From Acidaminobacter sp. (GTDB lineage Bacteria > Bacillota_A > Clostridia > Peptostreptococcales > Acidaminobacteraceae): a stretch of DNA of 26,699 nt. A program made the position numbers and the translations under genes. Positions 14,666-22,096 of the stretch are shown piece by piece (the first letter of the stretch is position 1; each line of letters begins with the position of its first letter). The notes below the pieces were generated by a model that had not been told where the DNA came from, ran no database searches, and was given only the letters and a program-made list of their open reading frames with translations. The stretch is taken from positions 1-26,699 of the forward strand of contig WXFH01000034.1 of assembly GCA_009881125.1 (NCBI GenBank), read 5' to 3'.

Positions 14666-15176
14666 ACACTTCGACCTCCTTTAACTCAATTCTCAGCCGC
14701 TTCACAATTCTGTGCAGCTGACTCTTCACCGTGCCCAGCGGCATTTCCATAATCCCGGCAATTTCTTCGAGTTTCAGATCCTCAAAGTATTTCAGATGAA
14801 TCAGTCTTTTCTGAGTCTCATCCAGTCCCTGAATGGCCTCCCTTAAGTCCATGACAGCCTCGGTATCCATTCCCTGATTTGCTGAGGCTCCAACCCAGAC
14901 TTCAGGGGCTTGGGCGCCATTTTCCCTTTTTCTGAGCACATCCACCGCACAATTGATCAGGATCCGGATCAGCCAGCTTTTCATATAAGCTTCCTCTTTC
15001 AATTTCTCCTGATTGACAATAGCCTTGTACGTGGCCTCCTGAACCACATCCAATGCGTCCTGCTCGTTCTTGACATAACTGTAAGCAATCCGGTAAAGCT
15101 GGAGTTTATGCTCTTGTATTAACTCAATGAGCGCTGCTTCCCGATCCTGCAGCTGATTTCTCTTTTTTCCAAACAC
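14658..15176 (-). CDS. ECF-type RNA polymerase sigma factor (SigV/SigW-like)
   Basis: This 172-residue protein has only sigma regions 2 and 4. Region 2 (about 15-85) contains LYRIAYSYVKNEQDALDVVQEATYKAI and the -10 contact segment SWLIRILINCAVDVLRK. Region 4 (about 115-165) contains LDETQKRLIHLKYFEDLKLEEIAGIMEMPLGTVKSQLHRIVKRLR. The GTG at 15176 is chosen because AAAGGAGGG lies nine bases before it; the upstream TTG reading overlaps that site. The membrane anti-sigma gene is downstream with an eight-base overlap. A TGAAAC-N17-GGTCTA pair upstream predicts autoregulation, and the same pair before the glucosaminidase gene at 1412 predicts a shared cell-envelope regulon. Confidence 0.92.
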   Translation of the reverse strand: MFGKKRNQLQDREAALIELIQEHKLQLYRIAYSYVKNEQDALDVVQEATYKAIVNQEKLKEEAYMKSWLIRILINCAVDVLRKRENGAQAPEVWVGASANQGMDTEAVMDLREAIQGLDETQKRLIHLKYFEDLKLEEIAGIMEMPLGTVKSQLHRIVKRLRIELKEVEVFE

Positions 15177-15208
15177 CGCTGCGATCCCTCCTTTCAAGAT
15201 TCACCCAT

Positions 15209-15237
15209 TAGACCATCGAGGAGATTAAAAGGTTTCA
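15209..15237 (-). promoter_or_regulatory. ECF-type autoregulatory promoter of the sigma operon
   Basis: On the minus strand TGAAAC (15237-15232) is followed after 17 bases by GGTCTA (15214-15209), one base from the CGTCTA consensus of SigV-like ECF factors. A TTTT lies just after the -35, as in the promoter at 1307. Confidence 0.6.
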
Positions 15238-15244
15238 CTACGCT

Positions 15245-15285
15245 AACAAAAAACCATCGGCAAAAACAAAAGCTCTGCCGATGGT
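15245..15285 (-). terminator. Intrinsic terminator after the YgbA-like gene
   Basis: On the minus strand ACCATCGGCA (15285-15276) pairs perfectly with TGCCGATGGT (15262-15253) and is followed by a T-run. It is nearly identical to the terminator at 15701, including the loop AGAGCTTTTGTT. Confidence 0.9.
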
Positions 15286-15332
15286 CCCTTAATCCCACCA
15301 TTATCCTTAAGTTGAATCAGTCTGTCGTCTTA

Positions 15333-15611
15333 TTACTTCCCCACCAAATGGCGCAGTGCCGCGACGGGTTCATAAAACAGCATCCTAGGCCCTGAATACC
15401 GCATGACCTCCCGGATCCGGTCCCGCATCTCAGGACTGTAGCAATGCACTGAGCACTTAGAGCAAAACGGTTTCTCAGAGCCAAATTTGCAGCGCTCTAA
15501 CCGAGTCAGCGCGTAAGAAGCCAACGCGTCGCATTCAGAACAGACGGATGCCTTGTTGTGGTGCCCCTTACAGTAGATCTCGATCATTTTATTCACAACG
15601 CGTTTTTCCAT
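15333..15611 (-). CDS. YgbA-like (nitrous oxide-stimulated promoter family) cysteine-rich protein
   Basis: This 92-residue protein has the YgbA_NO pattern: MIEIYCKGHH, CSECDALASYALTRLERCKFG, then FCSKCSVHCYSPEMRDRIREVMRYSGPRML. Six regularly placed cysteines and several His suggest metal or iron-sulfur binding. The E. coli relative is controlled by the NO sensor NsrR and helps recovery from nitrosative stress. The ATG at 15611 is chosen (AAGGA ten bases upstream). An in-frame GTG at 15641 would add ten residues, and AAAAGG lies right on it, so the start is uncertain. No NsrR-like site is visible nearby. The gene stands alone between two near-identical terminators. Confidence 0.85.
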   Translation of the reverse strand: MEKRVVNKMIEIYCKGHHNKASVCSECDALASYALTRLERCKFGSEKPFCSKCSVHCYSPEMRDRIREVMRYSGPRMLFYEPVAALRHLVGK

Positions 15612-15694
15612 CTCTATTCTGTCCTTGTCTATACGAATCACCTTTTACATATTTACCAATTTTATGCCCGAGTAAACCGCGTAATGGAGGACGA

Positions 15695-15733
15695 CAAAAG
15701 ACCATCGGCAATAACAAAAGCTCTGCCGATGGT
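15695..15733 (-). terminator. Intrinsic terminator after the Gfo/Idh gene
   Basis: On the minus strand ACCATCGGCA (15733-15724) pairs with TGCCGATGGT (15710-15701) and is followed by CTTTTGTC. It lies 20 bases after the oxidoreductase stop codon. Confidence 0.88.
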
Positions 15734-15753
15734 CCCGTAATCCCACAATGCGC

Positions 15754-16932
15754 CTAAAGGTCAACCCGTCTGCCTTCCTCCGCCGAGAGGTAGGCGGCGT
15801 ACACCAGCTTCACGCTTTCCGCTGCCAGGTCAAAGTCGCTGACCGGATGGCGGTCAAACGCGACGCATTCAACAAAATCCTGAAGCTCGCCGGTATAGCC
15901 TCTGAGGACTTCATCCGACACAAAGGAGCGGTTCCACCCCAGCTTGTTCGGAATCATTTCCGCCAGATAGATGTCCTCAATCTTTTCCTCATCCAGGAAA
16001 TAGGTCTGAAAGTAATCCGTAGGCGCGACGTTGCAATTGAAGGTCGCGTCGTTCGCGTAGACATCAATATAGGTTTTGGTCCCGCCCAGATAGGTATCCG
16101 AGCCTATGACCAGGGCTTTAGTCCCGTCCGAAAAGGTCAGGGTGACGGTGATCGTGTCTTCCACATCAACAGGGTTGGCGCTGAGGTGCCTGCGTTCTTC
16201 CTCGGTGAGCCTAGGAACCACATACCCGGCATCCGCCGTGACACTGACCACCTTCATGTCCTCGCCTTTAGAAGCAGCCTCAGTCTTCTTCAGCCAAAGC
16301 ATGCCGGTCAGCGGATGGATCGCGTTGCGCATGAGCGGCCCGCCGCCGGTTTTGTTCCAAAGCCCCGCAACTGCCGAGCTGGAGCCTTTGAGACTGGCCT
16401 CGCCCTTCATGAACAAGATGCGGCTGCCCTTGGCGGTGATGAACTCAGCGGCCTTTCTGAGGTTTGGCGCATAGACAAAATTCTCAGCATACATGAAAAG
16501 CTTGCCGCTGGCCTGGACTATGTCTCTCGCCTTGTCCAGCTCCATGCAAACAGCTTCAAACATTTGACGTTTAGAGACGTTTTTGCCAATCAGCTCCGGA
16601 TCGCCTGCTTCACCAAAATACCCTGTAAAAGGCTTTTCGCAGATGACGTGCTTGCCAGCGCGCATGGCGTCATAGACCATCATAGGATGCAGCGATGGCG
16701 GGGTGACAATATCAATGATGTCAATTTCAGGGTCGTTGAGGGCGTCTTTGTAGTCTGTGATGACTTGCTCAATATTGTACTTTTCCTTGAGCGTCATAGC
16801 CTTTTCAACATCCACGTCGACCAGCGTCTTGATTCGGACATCCACACCATGAATTTTCTCATAACCGTTGAGGTGAAGAACCGCGCCGTATCCTCCGCCC
16901 ACCAGTGCGATAACAACTTCCTTTTTCGCCAT
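15754..16932 (-). CDS. Gfo/Idh/MocA-family NAD(P)-dependent oxidoreductase
   Basis: This 392-residue enzyme has an N-terminal Rossmann fold (LVGGGYGAVLHLNGYEK, glycines at 12-16), the family signature GKHVICEKPFTG (about 105) and a C-terminal mixed alpha/beta substrate domain containing NAIHPLTGMLWL. Members oxidise or reduce sugars, inositols and related compounds; the substrate cannot be read here. The start at 16932 (MAKKEVV) has AGGAGGG six bases upstream. The gene is divergent from a LacI-type regulator, and three operator-like TGAAWCGWTTCA sites lie between them, so it is probably controlled by that regulator. No transporter or kinase is adjacent, so the pathway remains open. Confidence 0.88.
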   Translation of the reverse strand: MAKKEVVIALVGGGYGAVLHLNGYEKIHGVDVRIKTLVDVDVEKAMTLKEKYNIEQVITDYKDALNDPEIDIIDIVTPPSLHPMMVYDAMRAGKHVICEKPFTGYFGEAGDPELIGKNVSKRQMFEAVCMELDKARDIVQASGKLFMYAENFVYAPNLRKAAEFITAKGSRILFMKGEASLKGSSSAVAGLWNKTGGGPLMRNAIHPLTGMLWLKKTEAASKGEDMKVVSVTADAGYVVPRLTEEERRHLSANPVDVEDTITVTLTFSDGTKALVIGSDTYLGGTKTYIDVYANDATFNCNVAPTDYFQTYFLDEEKIEDIYLAEMIPNKLGWNRSFVSDEVLRGYTGELQDFVECVAFDRHPVSDFDLAAESVKLVYAAYLSAEEGRRVDL

Positions 16933-16956
16933 TTGAAACCCTCCTGAGCTTTCATC

Positions 16957-16984
16957 ATTATCATACATCCCGATAAAATGTCTA
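16957..16984 (-). promoter_or_regulatory. Candidate promoter of the Gfo/Idh gene
   Basis: On the minus strand TAGACA (16984-16979) and GATAAT (16962-16957) are 16 bases apart, each one mismatch from consensus. The LacI-type sites at 17021-17045 lie 37-61 bases upstream of its -35. Confidence 0.5.
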
Positions 16985-17020
16985 TGCTTTATACTGGTTG
17001 ATTAAGTCTCTACCGATTAC

Positions 17021-17045
17021 TAAATCGTTTCAGTAAATCGTTTCA
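17021..17045. promoter_or_regulatory. Tandem LacI-family operators
   Basis: Two identical 12-mers, TAAATCGTTTCA, lie at 17021-17032 and 17034-17045, 13 bases from start to start. They match the pseudo-palindrome TGAAWCGWTTCA with a central CG typical of LacI-family sites. They lie between the divergent oxidoreductase and regulator genes. The 378-base gap 16933-17310 holds only these sites, the third operator and the two promoters. Confidence 0.65.
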
Positions 17046-17130
17046 ATAGTATTTTAAGCGGGCTGGTTCAGTTTGTCAATTGGGTTCAGCTCTGAATTAG
17101 CACGTTATTAAATTGTCAATTATGAACTGT

Positions 17131-17181
17131 TGAATCGTTTCAGTAAATTCTTTGACACAGTCTCTCAAAACCGAGTATAAT
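17131..17181 (+). promoter_or_regulatory. LacI-family gene promoter with upstream operator
   Basis: The best operator copy, TGAATCGTTTCA (17131-17142), ends nine bases before TTGACA (17152-17157). A perfect TATAAT (17176-17181) follows after 18 bases. The layout fits autoregulation of the LacI-type gene. Confidence 0.75.
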
Positions 17182-17310
17182 GATGTAAAACTCCAGGCTT
17201 TTGAATTCCAGCGCGCTGAATAAGCGCAAAGGAAGTCAGACGATTGGCTGTGTTTCGACGCCGTTGGAGAAAGGTCTTTTAGATTTCAAATGAAGCAGGT
17301 GATCCCCCCC

Positions 17311-18345
17311 TTGAAAAAATCCACACAAAAACGCGTGACCCTAAAGCAAGTCGCGGCCCATGCAGGGGTCTCCCTGACGACGGCTTCTATGGCCCTGAAT
17401 GGAAACCCAGGCATCCCCGAAGCGACCTGCCAGAAGGTCTTCAAAGCTATTGAGGAACTGGGCTACGTCTATGACCGGGGCGCTGCCAGCCTTCGCTCAA
17501 GCACTGCCGGTTCGGGCGCAATTGGCATCATAGTGACGGATCTGGTGAATCCTTTTTATACGGAACTATTGATAGGCATTCAGCAAAAGCTGAACGAAAC
17601 CGAGCAGACTTCACTGCTCGGAACCACCTTTGACTCTTGTGAGGTCCAAGACAGAATGATTTCTATGATGCTTGAGTACCGGATCAGCGGCTTATTGCTC
17701 TTCGCTGCGCCAGGTACCAGCAGTGAGGTGATCAAACGTATTCAGCGTTTTGGGATTCCGGTTGTTTTGATCAATCGTCTGTTTCCGGATCTGCCTTGTG
17801 ATTATATTGGGGTCGACAACGTCCATGGCGGTTACGAAGCCACCAGGCATTTACTGGCCCTAGGACACAGACGCATTGCCTTCATTGGAGGCAACCGGCA
17901 GCTCTATACCTGGCATGGCCGCCTTCAGGGGTATCAACAGGCACTGAATGAATTGGAGATCGACTTCGATCCTGAACTTACACCCGAAAGCCTTTGCAAC
18001 CGGGAAGAAGCGTCAAACTTGATTGAACACCTTTTTAAACTTCCGAATCCGCCGACAGCCATTTTCTCGTATAACGACACCATAGCCATAGGTGCTATGA
18101 TGGCGCTTAAATCCAGAGGTATTGTGCCAGGGAAGGATGTGGCGGTCATAGGTTTCGACGAGATTCCGGAAGGACTTTCCTTCAGTCCTTCCCTCTCCAC
18201 AGTGACCGCCCACCCAAGGCTTCAGGGCGCCAAAGCGGTCGAGCTGCTGCAAAGCCGGATGTCAAATCCGGGTATGCCCATTCAGAGCATTGTTATGCCC
18301 ACCGAGCTGCTTCTGCGGGAATCGTCGGGTGAACATCTTAAATGA
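17311..18345 (+). CDS. LacI-family transcriptional regulator
   Basis: This protein has about 344 residues. An N-terminal helix-turn-helix (RVTLKQVAAHAGVSLTTASMALNGNPGI) and hinge helix (ASLRS) are followed by a periplasmic-binding-protein-like sensor domain with typical landmarks: GAIGIIVTDLVNPFYTELL, GYEATRHLLALGHRRIAFIGG, PTAIFSYNDTIAIGAMMAL and DVAVIGFDEIPEG. The TTG at 17311 is preferred because AGGTGATC, a perfect complement to the 16S 3' end, lies six bases before it. An in-frame ATG at 17290 has only distant AAAGG support. It is divergent from the Gfo/Idh oxidoreductase, which it probably represses or activates with a sugar-like ligand. No CcpA-specific features are evident. Confidence 0.9.
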   Translation: MKKSTQKRVTLKQVAAHAGVSLTTASMALNGNPGIPEATCQKVFKAIEELGYVYDRGAASLRSSTAGSGAIGIIVTDLVNPFYTELLIGIQQKLNETEQTSLLGTTFDSCEVQDRMISMMLEYRISGLLLFAAPGTSSEVIKRIQRFGIPVVLINRLFPDLPCDYIGVDNVHGGYEATRHLLALGHRRIAFIGGNRQLYTWHGRLQGYQQALNELEIDFDPELTPESLCNREEASNLIEHLFKLPNPPTAIFSYNDTIAIGAMMALKSRGIVPGKDVAVIGFDEIPEGLSFSPSLSTVTAHPRLQGAKAVELLQSRMSNPGMPIQSIVMPTELLLRESSGEHLK

Positions 18346-18542
18346 GAAACCGGGTGTCTGACACCGAGTTTCCCTCTTAAATGAGAAACTGGGGGTCAAT
18401 AGGCAACAGGCCGCTGACACCGAGTTTCCCTCTTCAAAAGAGAACCGGGTGTCAACGGCCTTTCGCCTATAGACACCCGGTTTCCTCGTCTGAAAAGGAT
18501 CCAAAAACCTTAAGAGAAACTGGGTGTCTGACACCCGGTTTC
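18345..18542. repeat. REP-like palindrome cluster, four units of both forms
   Basis: The units are short (18345-18371), long (18384-18427, core GTCAATAGGC-AACA-GGCCGCTGAC), long in the opposite sense (18441-18484, core GTCAACGGCC-TTTC-GCCTATAGAC) and short (18515-18542). They share arms GAAACYGGG/CCSRGTTTC and are joined by CCTCTT-type linkers. The cluster starts at the LacI stop codon and fills most of the space to the convergent cold-shock gene. It may also terminate transcription. Confidence 0.85.
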
Positions 18543-18565
18543 CTTTTCACTTACAGCCAAAAACC

Positions 18566-18599
18566 TTAAAAAAGCCCCTGCGCCATACGGCGCAGGGGC
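18566..18599 (-). terminator. Intrinsic terminator of the cold-shock gene
   Basis: GCCCCTGCGCC (18574-18584) and GGCGCAGGGGC (18589-18599) form a perfect 11-bp stem with a four-base loop. On the minus strand a T-run (18573-18568) follows. It lies 16 bases after the csp stop codon. Confidence 0.93.
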
Positions 18600-18614
18600 T
18601 TAAGTCTCAAGGGA

Positions 18615-18815
18615 CTATCTTACGATTTCGATATTCTCAGCTTGTGGACCTTTTTGACCTTGAGCAACGTCAAACGTTACTTTTTGGCCTTCTTCCAATG
18701 CTCTGAAACCAGTAGCATTGATTTGTGAGTAGTGAGCAAAGACGTCTTTGCCATTCTCATCTGTGATAAAGCCGAAGCCTTTGTCTGCGTTAAACCATTT
18801 TACTGTACCATTCAT
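18615..18815 (-). CDS. csp: CspA-family cold-shock protein
   Basis: This 66-residue single cold-shock domain has both nucleic-acid-binding motifs, KGFGFI (RNP1, about 12-17) and DVFAHYS (RNP2, about 24-30; usually VFVHFS), and the expected acidic surface and length. Such proteins act as RNA chaperones in the cytosol. GGAGGT lies seven bases before the ATG. The nearest promoter is about 140 bases upstream, so the mRNA has a long leader, as is usual for temperature-controlled csp genes. A strong terminator follows, so the gene is a single unit. Confidence 0.95.
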   Translation of the reverse strand: MNGTVKWFNADKGFGFITDENGKDVFAHYSQINATGFRALEEGQKVTFDVAQGQKGPQAENIEIVR

Positions 18816-18956
18816 AATAGGTACCTCCTAATTTTTTAGTCTTAAACCTTGGCAATGAAAATAACATAGACTTTTAAAATCAGAGGGCCCAACTGAACGG
18901 ACACCAATTCTAAAACCATTTGTCAAATCATTTGCTCTTCATTTAAGCAACAACTT

Positions 18957-18985
18957 ATACTAACACGTAGAGACCACAATGTCAA
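18957..18985 (-). promoter_or_regulatory. csp promoter with long 5' leader
   Basis: On the minus strand TTGACA (18985-18980) is followed after 17 bases by TAGTAT (18962-18957). The start codon at 18815 then lies roughly 135 bases downstream, leaving a long untranslated leader typical of csp genes. The -10 is weak. Confidence 0.55.
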
Positions 18986-19001
18986 ATGTTATTTTTAATA
19001 G

Positions 19002-20102
19002 TTAAATCAAGGACTCCAAAGCCTTCAGGAACTGATCCATCTCCTCATCTGTGCCTATGGAAACCCGGAGATGATCGTCAATGAGCGGCTTTTTAAAGTA
19101 CCGCACCAGGATTCCCAGTTCCCTAAGTCCGGAAAATAATTCTGCTGCCGCCTTTGTCTCGTGGCTGATAAAGATGAAATTGGCCTTGGATGGCACCACC
19201 TCAAAACCCATTGTCTCCAGTCTGGTGACAACGCGCTCACGGGTGTTGATAATCCGGTTTCGAGTCTCATTGAAATAATCGTGATCCAGGATCGCGGCTT
19301 TGGCGCCTGCCATAGCAATCCGGTCCATGGTGTAGGAGTTGAAGGAGTTTTTGACCCTGTTGAGGCCGTCGATCAGTTGATCGCTGCCTATGGCGAAACC
19401 GACACGCAAGCCCGCCAGGGATCTGGATTTTGATAAGGTGTGAACCACCAGCAGATTATCATATTTTGGAACGAGATCTACTGCGGATTCGCCGCCAAAA
19501 TCAATGTAGGCTTCATCTACGACGACCACAATGTCCGGATTGGAAGCGACGATCTGTTCGATTTCAGCCTTAGTTAATGCGCGGCCGGTCGGGGCGTTCG
19601 GGTTGGGGATGAGGATACCATCAGCACCCAGATCGCCTTTGGAAGCCAGTTCCAGGTAATCTTCCACCCTAACCGAAAAATCTTCGAGAAGCGGAATTTC
19701 CCGGTACTCTGTCTGGAACAGATTCGCGTAAACGGGATAAAAACTGTAGGTAATATTAGGGAACACAATATACCGGCCGGTGAAAAACGCAGGAAATACA
19801 AAGGCCAGGACCTCGTCAGAACCGTTGCCCATAAAGACATTGGTTGCGGTGAGGATTGCCGACTCGCAGTCCATCAGCCCATTGAGGTAGTCTGCAATAG
19901 TGACGCGCAGATCTGTCGATTCCGGATCCGGATAAAGCCGCAGCTGATCCATTGGGACGCTATGAATTGCCGCTTCTACCTTTTCGGAAGGCGGATAGGG
20001 ATTCTCATTGGTATTCAGTTTGACGTACTTTTTATCTTTCGGCTGCTCGCCGGGAATGTAGGGCTCTAGACCAAGTGCCAGCTGGCTTAAGAAGTTTTTC
20101 AT
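19002..20102 (-). CDS. hisC: Histidinol-phosphate aminotransferase-like PLP enzyme (HisC family)
   Basis: This 366-residue fold-type I aminotransferase has the HisC start KLNTNENPYPPS, the cofactor region MGNGSDEVLAFVF, NPNAPTGRALT, VVDEAYIDFGG and the PLP lysine Lys225 in HTLSKSRSLAGLRVGFAIG. HisC exchanges the amino group between glutamate and imidazole-acetol phosphate in histidine synthesis; paralogues act on aromatic amino acids. No other his gene is in view, so the assignment to histidine synthesis is by family only. The ATG at 20102 has AAGGTG nine bases upstream. It lies 48 bases after the nitroreductase gene in the same direction and may be co-transcribed with it. Confidence 0.87.
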   Translation of the reverse strand: MKNFLSQLALGLEPYIPGEQPKDKKYVKLNTNENPYPPSEKVEAAIHSVPMDQLRLYPDPESTDLRVTIADYLNGLMDCESAILTATNVFMGNGSDEVLAFVFPAFFTGRYIVFPNITYSFYPVYANLFQTEYREIPLLEDFSVRVEDYLELASKGDLGADGILIPNPNAPTGRALTKAEIEQIVASNPDIVVVVDEAYIDFGGESAVDLVPKYDNLLVVHTLSKSRSLAGLRVGFAIGSDQLIDGLNRVKNSFNSYTMDRIAMAGAKAAILDHDYFNETRNRIINTRERVVTRLETMGFEVVPSKANFIFISHETKAAAELFSGLRELGILVRYFKKPLIDDHLRVSIGTDEEMDQFLKALESLI

Positions 20103-20150
20103 ACAGAACCGCACCTTTTCTGTTTTTTAGCATCTTACCACGCCTTCAGT

Positions 20151-20924
20151 TCACTCGTCAATCGCCTTCGTCTCAACTCTGACCATGAATTCATAGCCCA
20201 GTGGGATCCCGCCCGGCGCATTCTGAGGTGAAAAGCTGTAAATCGCCTGTCTGCCGTGATGTCTGACCGCCATATCCAGGTGAAGCAGCGCAATGCCAAT
20301 ATCGATCTGATTCATCTTGCCGTAAAGAGCCCCACGAAGGATATTTAGCTTTTCCCGGCTGAGGATCAGACCCTCCGGGGTTTCGCTGACAAACCAAGGC
20401 TGGGAATTTGAAGCGGAGGGCGCCAGTCTCACCGCCTCCACCAGCGCATCATGGCCAGACACGTTCGATATTTCATGGGTCATTTTTCTCCTAAAGTCGT
20501 CAGGCTTTTCTCTGTGAACGGGCTCGTTTGGCGCGCCAAACGCCAGCATGATGACAAAATCAAGTCCATTCTGCTGAAGCGCGACCTGCTTACTTGGTTT
20601 CGCCACCCCCAGCCAGCAGCTGCCCAGGGCTTTATGGGACAGGTATAGATCAATCTGCTGGAGCAGATAGCCCGCATTCATTAGATAATTAGGTTTCGCT
20701 TCCGAATAGAGGCAGATATAATGTGGGGCCTTGATAGGCAAGAGATTTTTAACATCACCGGCACTGAGGTAAGTGAATTCGTACTTAATGTCATCTATCA
20801 ATGGCACCGCCGACTCGGCGAAGGCCTTGACATCCATCAGCACCGACTCGTGCAACGGGGTCATATCATATCTGCGTACAGATTTTCGCTTGTAAATGTT
20901 TTGGTAGAGTTGCTGGTTAATCAT
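20151..20924 (-). CDS. Nitroreductase-family protein (FMN-dependent type)
   Basis: This 257-residue protein has the nitroreductase layout. RKSVRRYD near the N-terminus contacts the FMN phosphate, the central stretch NAGYLLQQIDLYLSHKALGSCWLG matches the family, and a second half contains VRLAPSASNSQPWFV. It resembles the putative TM-nitroreductase group, in which two half-modules follow each other. Likely a cytosolic flavin enzyme; its substrate is unknown. GGAGG lies six bases before the ATG. It is followed by the HisC-like gene after 48 bases and preceded by a REP-like hairpin. Confidence 0.85.
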   Translation of the reverse strand: MINQQLYQNIYKRKSVRRYDMTPLHESVLMDVKAFAESAVPLIDDIKYEFTYLSAGDVKNLLPIKAPHYICLYSEAKPNYLMNAGYLLQQIDLYLSHKALGSCWLGVAKPSKQVALQQNGLDFVIMLAFGAPNEPVHREKPDDFRRKMTHEISNVSGHDALVEAVRLAPSASNSQPWFVSETPEGLILSREKLNILRGALYGKMNQIDIGIALLHLDMAVRHHGRQAIYSFSPQNAPGGIPLGYEFMVRVETKAIDE

Positions 20925-20966
20925 AGAAAGCCTCCGGTTGACATTATTGGTGGTGAAACTTTGAAT

Positions 20967-21019
20967 AAGTTGGAAGAGGGCTCAATAGGCCAAAGGCTGC
21001 TGACACCTTCTTCCAACTT
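20967..21019. repeat. Long-form REP-like hairpin
   Basis: Arms AAGTTGGAAGA and TCTTCCAACTT pair perfectly. Inside is the long-form core CTCAATAGGC-CAAA-GGCTGCTGACACC. The arms differ from other copies but still pair, which points to selection for the hairpin. It lies between the DsbA-like and nitroreductase genes. Confidence 0.8.
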
Positions 21020-21038
21020 GTCGTTTATTCTCAGACGA

Positions 21039-21689
21039 TTATTTCCCCCAGGCCTCTTCCAAAGCCTGCAGAAACACCCGGATAGGCTGAGCGCCTGAAA
21101 CGGATATGCGGCCATCAATTAAGAAGTTCGGCACACTTCTGATCCCGAGCTCACGAGCTCTCTGCTGATCACGCCGTACCTCTTCTCCAAATTGACCTTG
21201 GCTGAGCACCTTCTGAACCTCTTCCCCATTCAGACCAACTTCCTCTGAAAGCGTCACCAGCACGTCCTGGTCGCCAATATTAAGGCCTTCAGTGAAATGC
21301 GCCTGCATCAGTCTCTCTGTGATTTCATCCGTCAGATTGAGCGTTTGCGCGTAATGGGACACTCTGTGGGCATCAAACGTATTGGCTTGGATCGCCTCTT
21401 CCAGATGGTATTCGAGACCCATCATCTTGGCATTCATGGTGATATTTTCAATGTTCGCCTTCGCTGCCGCCTTGGTAATGTTGTACTTTTCAGCAAGGTG
21501 ATCCACGAGATTAATGGTCACATCCCGCCTTGAATTGGGATCCAGTTCAAAGCTTCTATAAACGACTTCAATGGAATCCCGGTGCTCAAATTGCCTCAAG
21601 GCCTCTTCAAACCTTCTCTTACCCATATAGCAAAAAGGACATACATAATCAGACCAAATTTCTATTTTCATTTTACGCTTGCCGCCCAT
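21039..21689 (-). CDS. DsbA/FrnE-family dithiol oxidoreductase
   Basis: This 216-residue thioredoxin-fold protein has the active site CPFC (Cys17-Cys20) near the N-terminus, a long helical insertion, and the cis-proline motif SVPNF late in the chain (RARELGIRSVPNFLIDGRISVSGAQP). This is the FrnE/2-hydroxychromene-isomerase-like branch of DsbA proteins. It has no signal peptide, so it acts in the cytosol, where relatives serve in oxidative-stress repair. AAGGAG lies ten bases before the first ATG (21689); a second in-frame ATG at 21671 is possible. It follows ywbE by 21 bases. Confidence 0.9.
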   Translation of the reverse strand: MGGKRKMKIEIWSDYVCPFCYMGKRRFEEALRQFEHRDSIEVVYRSFELDPNSRRDVTINLVDHLAEKYNITKAAAKANIENITMNAKMMGLEYHLEEAIQANTFDAHRVSHYAQTLNLTDEITERLMQAHFTEGLNIGDQDVLVTLSEEVGLNGEEVQKVLSQGQFGEEVRRDQQRARELGIRSVPNFLIDGRISVSGAQPIRVFLQALEEAWGK

Positions 21690-21710
21690 AATTTTCCCGC
21701 TCCTTCACCC

Positions 21711-21902
21711 TTATAATATTTCTTTGACCCTTCCGACCAGACCATTCTCAAGCATAACTTTAATACCGTGGGGATGCGCTGGTGATTTCGTCAGAATCCG
21801 CTGGACAACGCCCTCGGTTAAAGTGCCGCTGCGCTGATCCTGTTTTTGGACAATCCGCACCTTTGAACCAATTTTCAGCTCGCTTTTATTATAGTTTACC
21901 AT
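21711..21902 (-). CDS. ywbE: YwbE family small protein (DUF2196)
   Basis: This 63-residue protein matches the YwbE family almost end to end: LKIGSKVRIVQKQDQRSGTLTEGVVQRILTKSPAHPHGIKVMLENGLVGRVKEIL. The fold is predicted to be a small beta-barrel (KOW/SH3-like); no function is established. The ATG at 21902 is chosen because homology begins there; the ribosome-binding site (AAGGA, 13 bases) is weak. An in-frame TTG at 21938 would add 12 residues. It lies 21 bases before the DsbA-like gene. Confidence 0.85.
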   Translation of the reverse strand: MVNYNKSELKIGSKVRIVQKQDQRSGTLTEGVVQRILTKSPAHPHGIKVMLENGLVGRVKEIL

Positions 21903-21955
21903 ATTTCGCTCACAATCCTTCTCTTCTGCATTTCTCAAACCATTTTCACACTAAA

Positions 21956-22009
21956 GGAAAAATGGTGTCAATGTGAAGTCGACAGCTGACTTTCACTGGC
22001 ACCATTTCC
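21956..22009. repeat. Long imperfect inverted repeat
   Basis: GGAAAAATGGTGTCAATGTGAA pairs with a right arm ending TGGCACCATTTCC around GTCGACAGCTGAC. The form is like the REP-type palindromes here (GGTGTC/GGCACC inner pairs), but the arm sequence differs. It lies between ywbE and the DUF4153 gene. Confidence 0.7.
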
Positions 22010-22044
22010 TGAGCCTCTTCCTGAGCCTGTCCCTGAATCATGAA

Positions 22045-22073
22045 GGGGTCCGAAGGCATCACCCTCAGACCCC
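22045..22073 (-). terminator. Hairpin after the DUF4153 gene, possible terminator
   Basis: On the minus strand GGGGTC (22073-22068) pairs with GACCCC (22050-22045), extended inward by partial pairing. It starts 24 bases after the stop codon but lacks a clear T-run, so termination is uncertain. Confidence 0.45.
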
Positions 22074-22096
22074 GCTCCATGTCAAGAATGATGGGT

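Noticed and set aside
15748..16947. A 399-codon plus-strand frame
   Set aside because: It is antisense to the Gfo/Idh gene, which has full family motifs and a ribosome-binding site; the opposite frame has no recognisable domain.
18345..18542. CRISPR-like series of similar units
   Set aside because: The units are palindromic, vary in length and sequence, and the linkers are short and alike. No cas gene is near.
19002..20102. Histidine biosynthesis operon
   Set aside because: Only the HisC-like gene is present; neighbours are a nitroreductase and a cold-shock gene.
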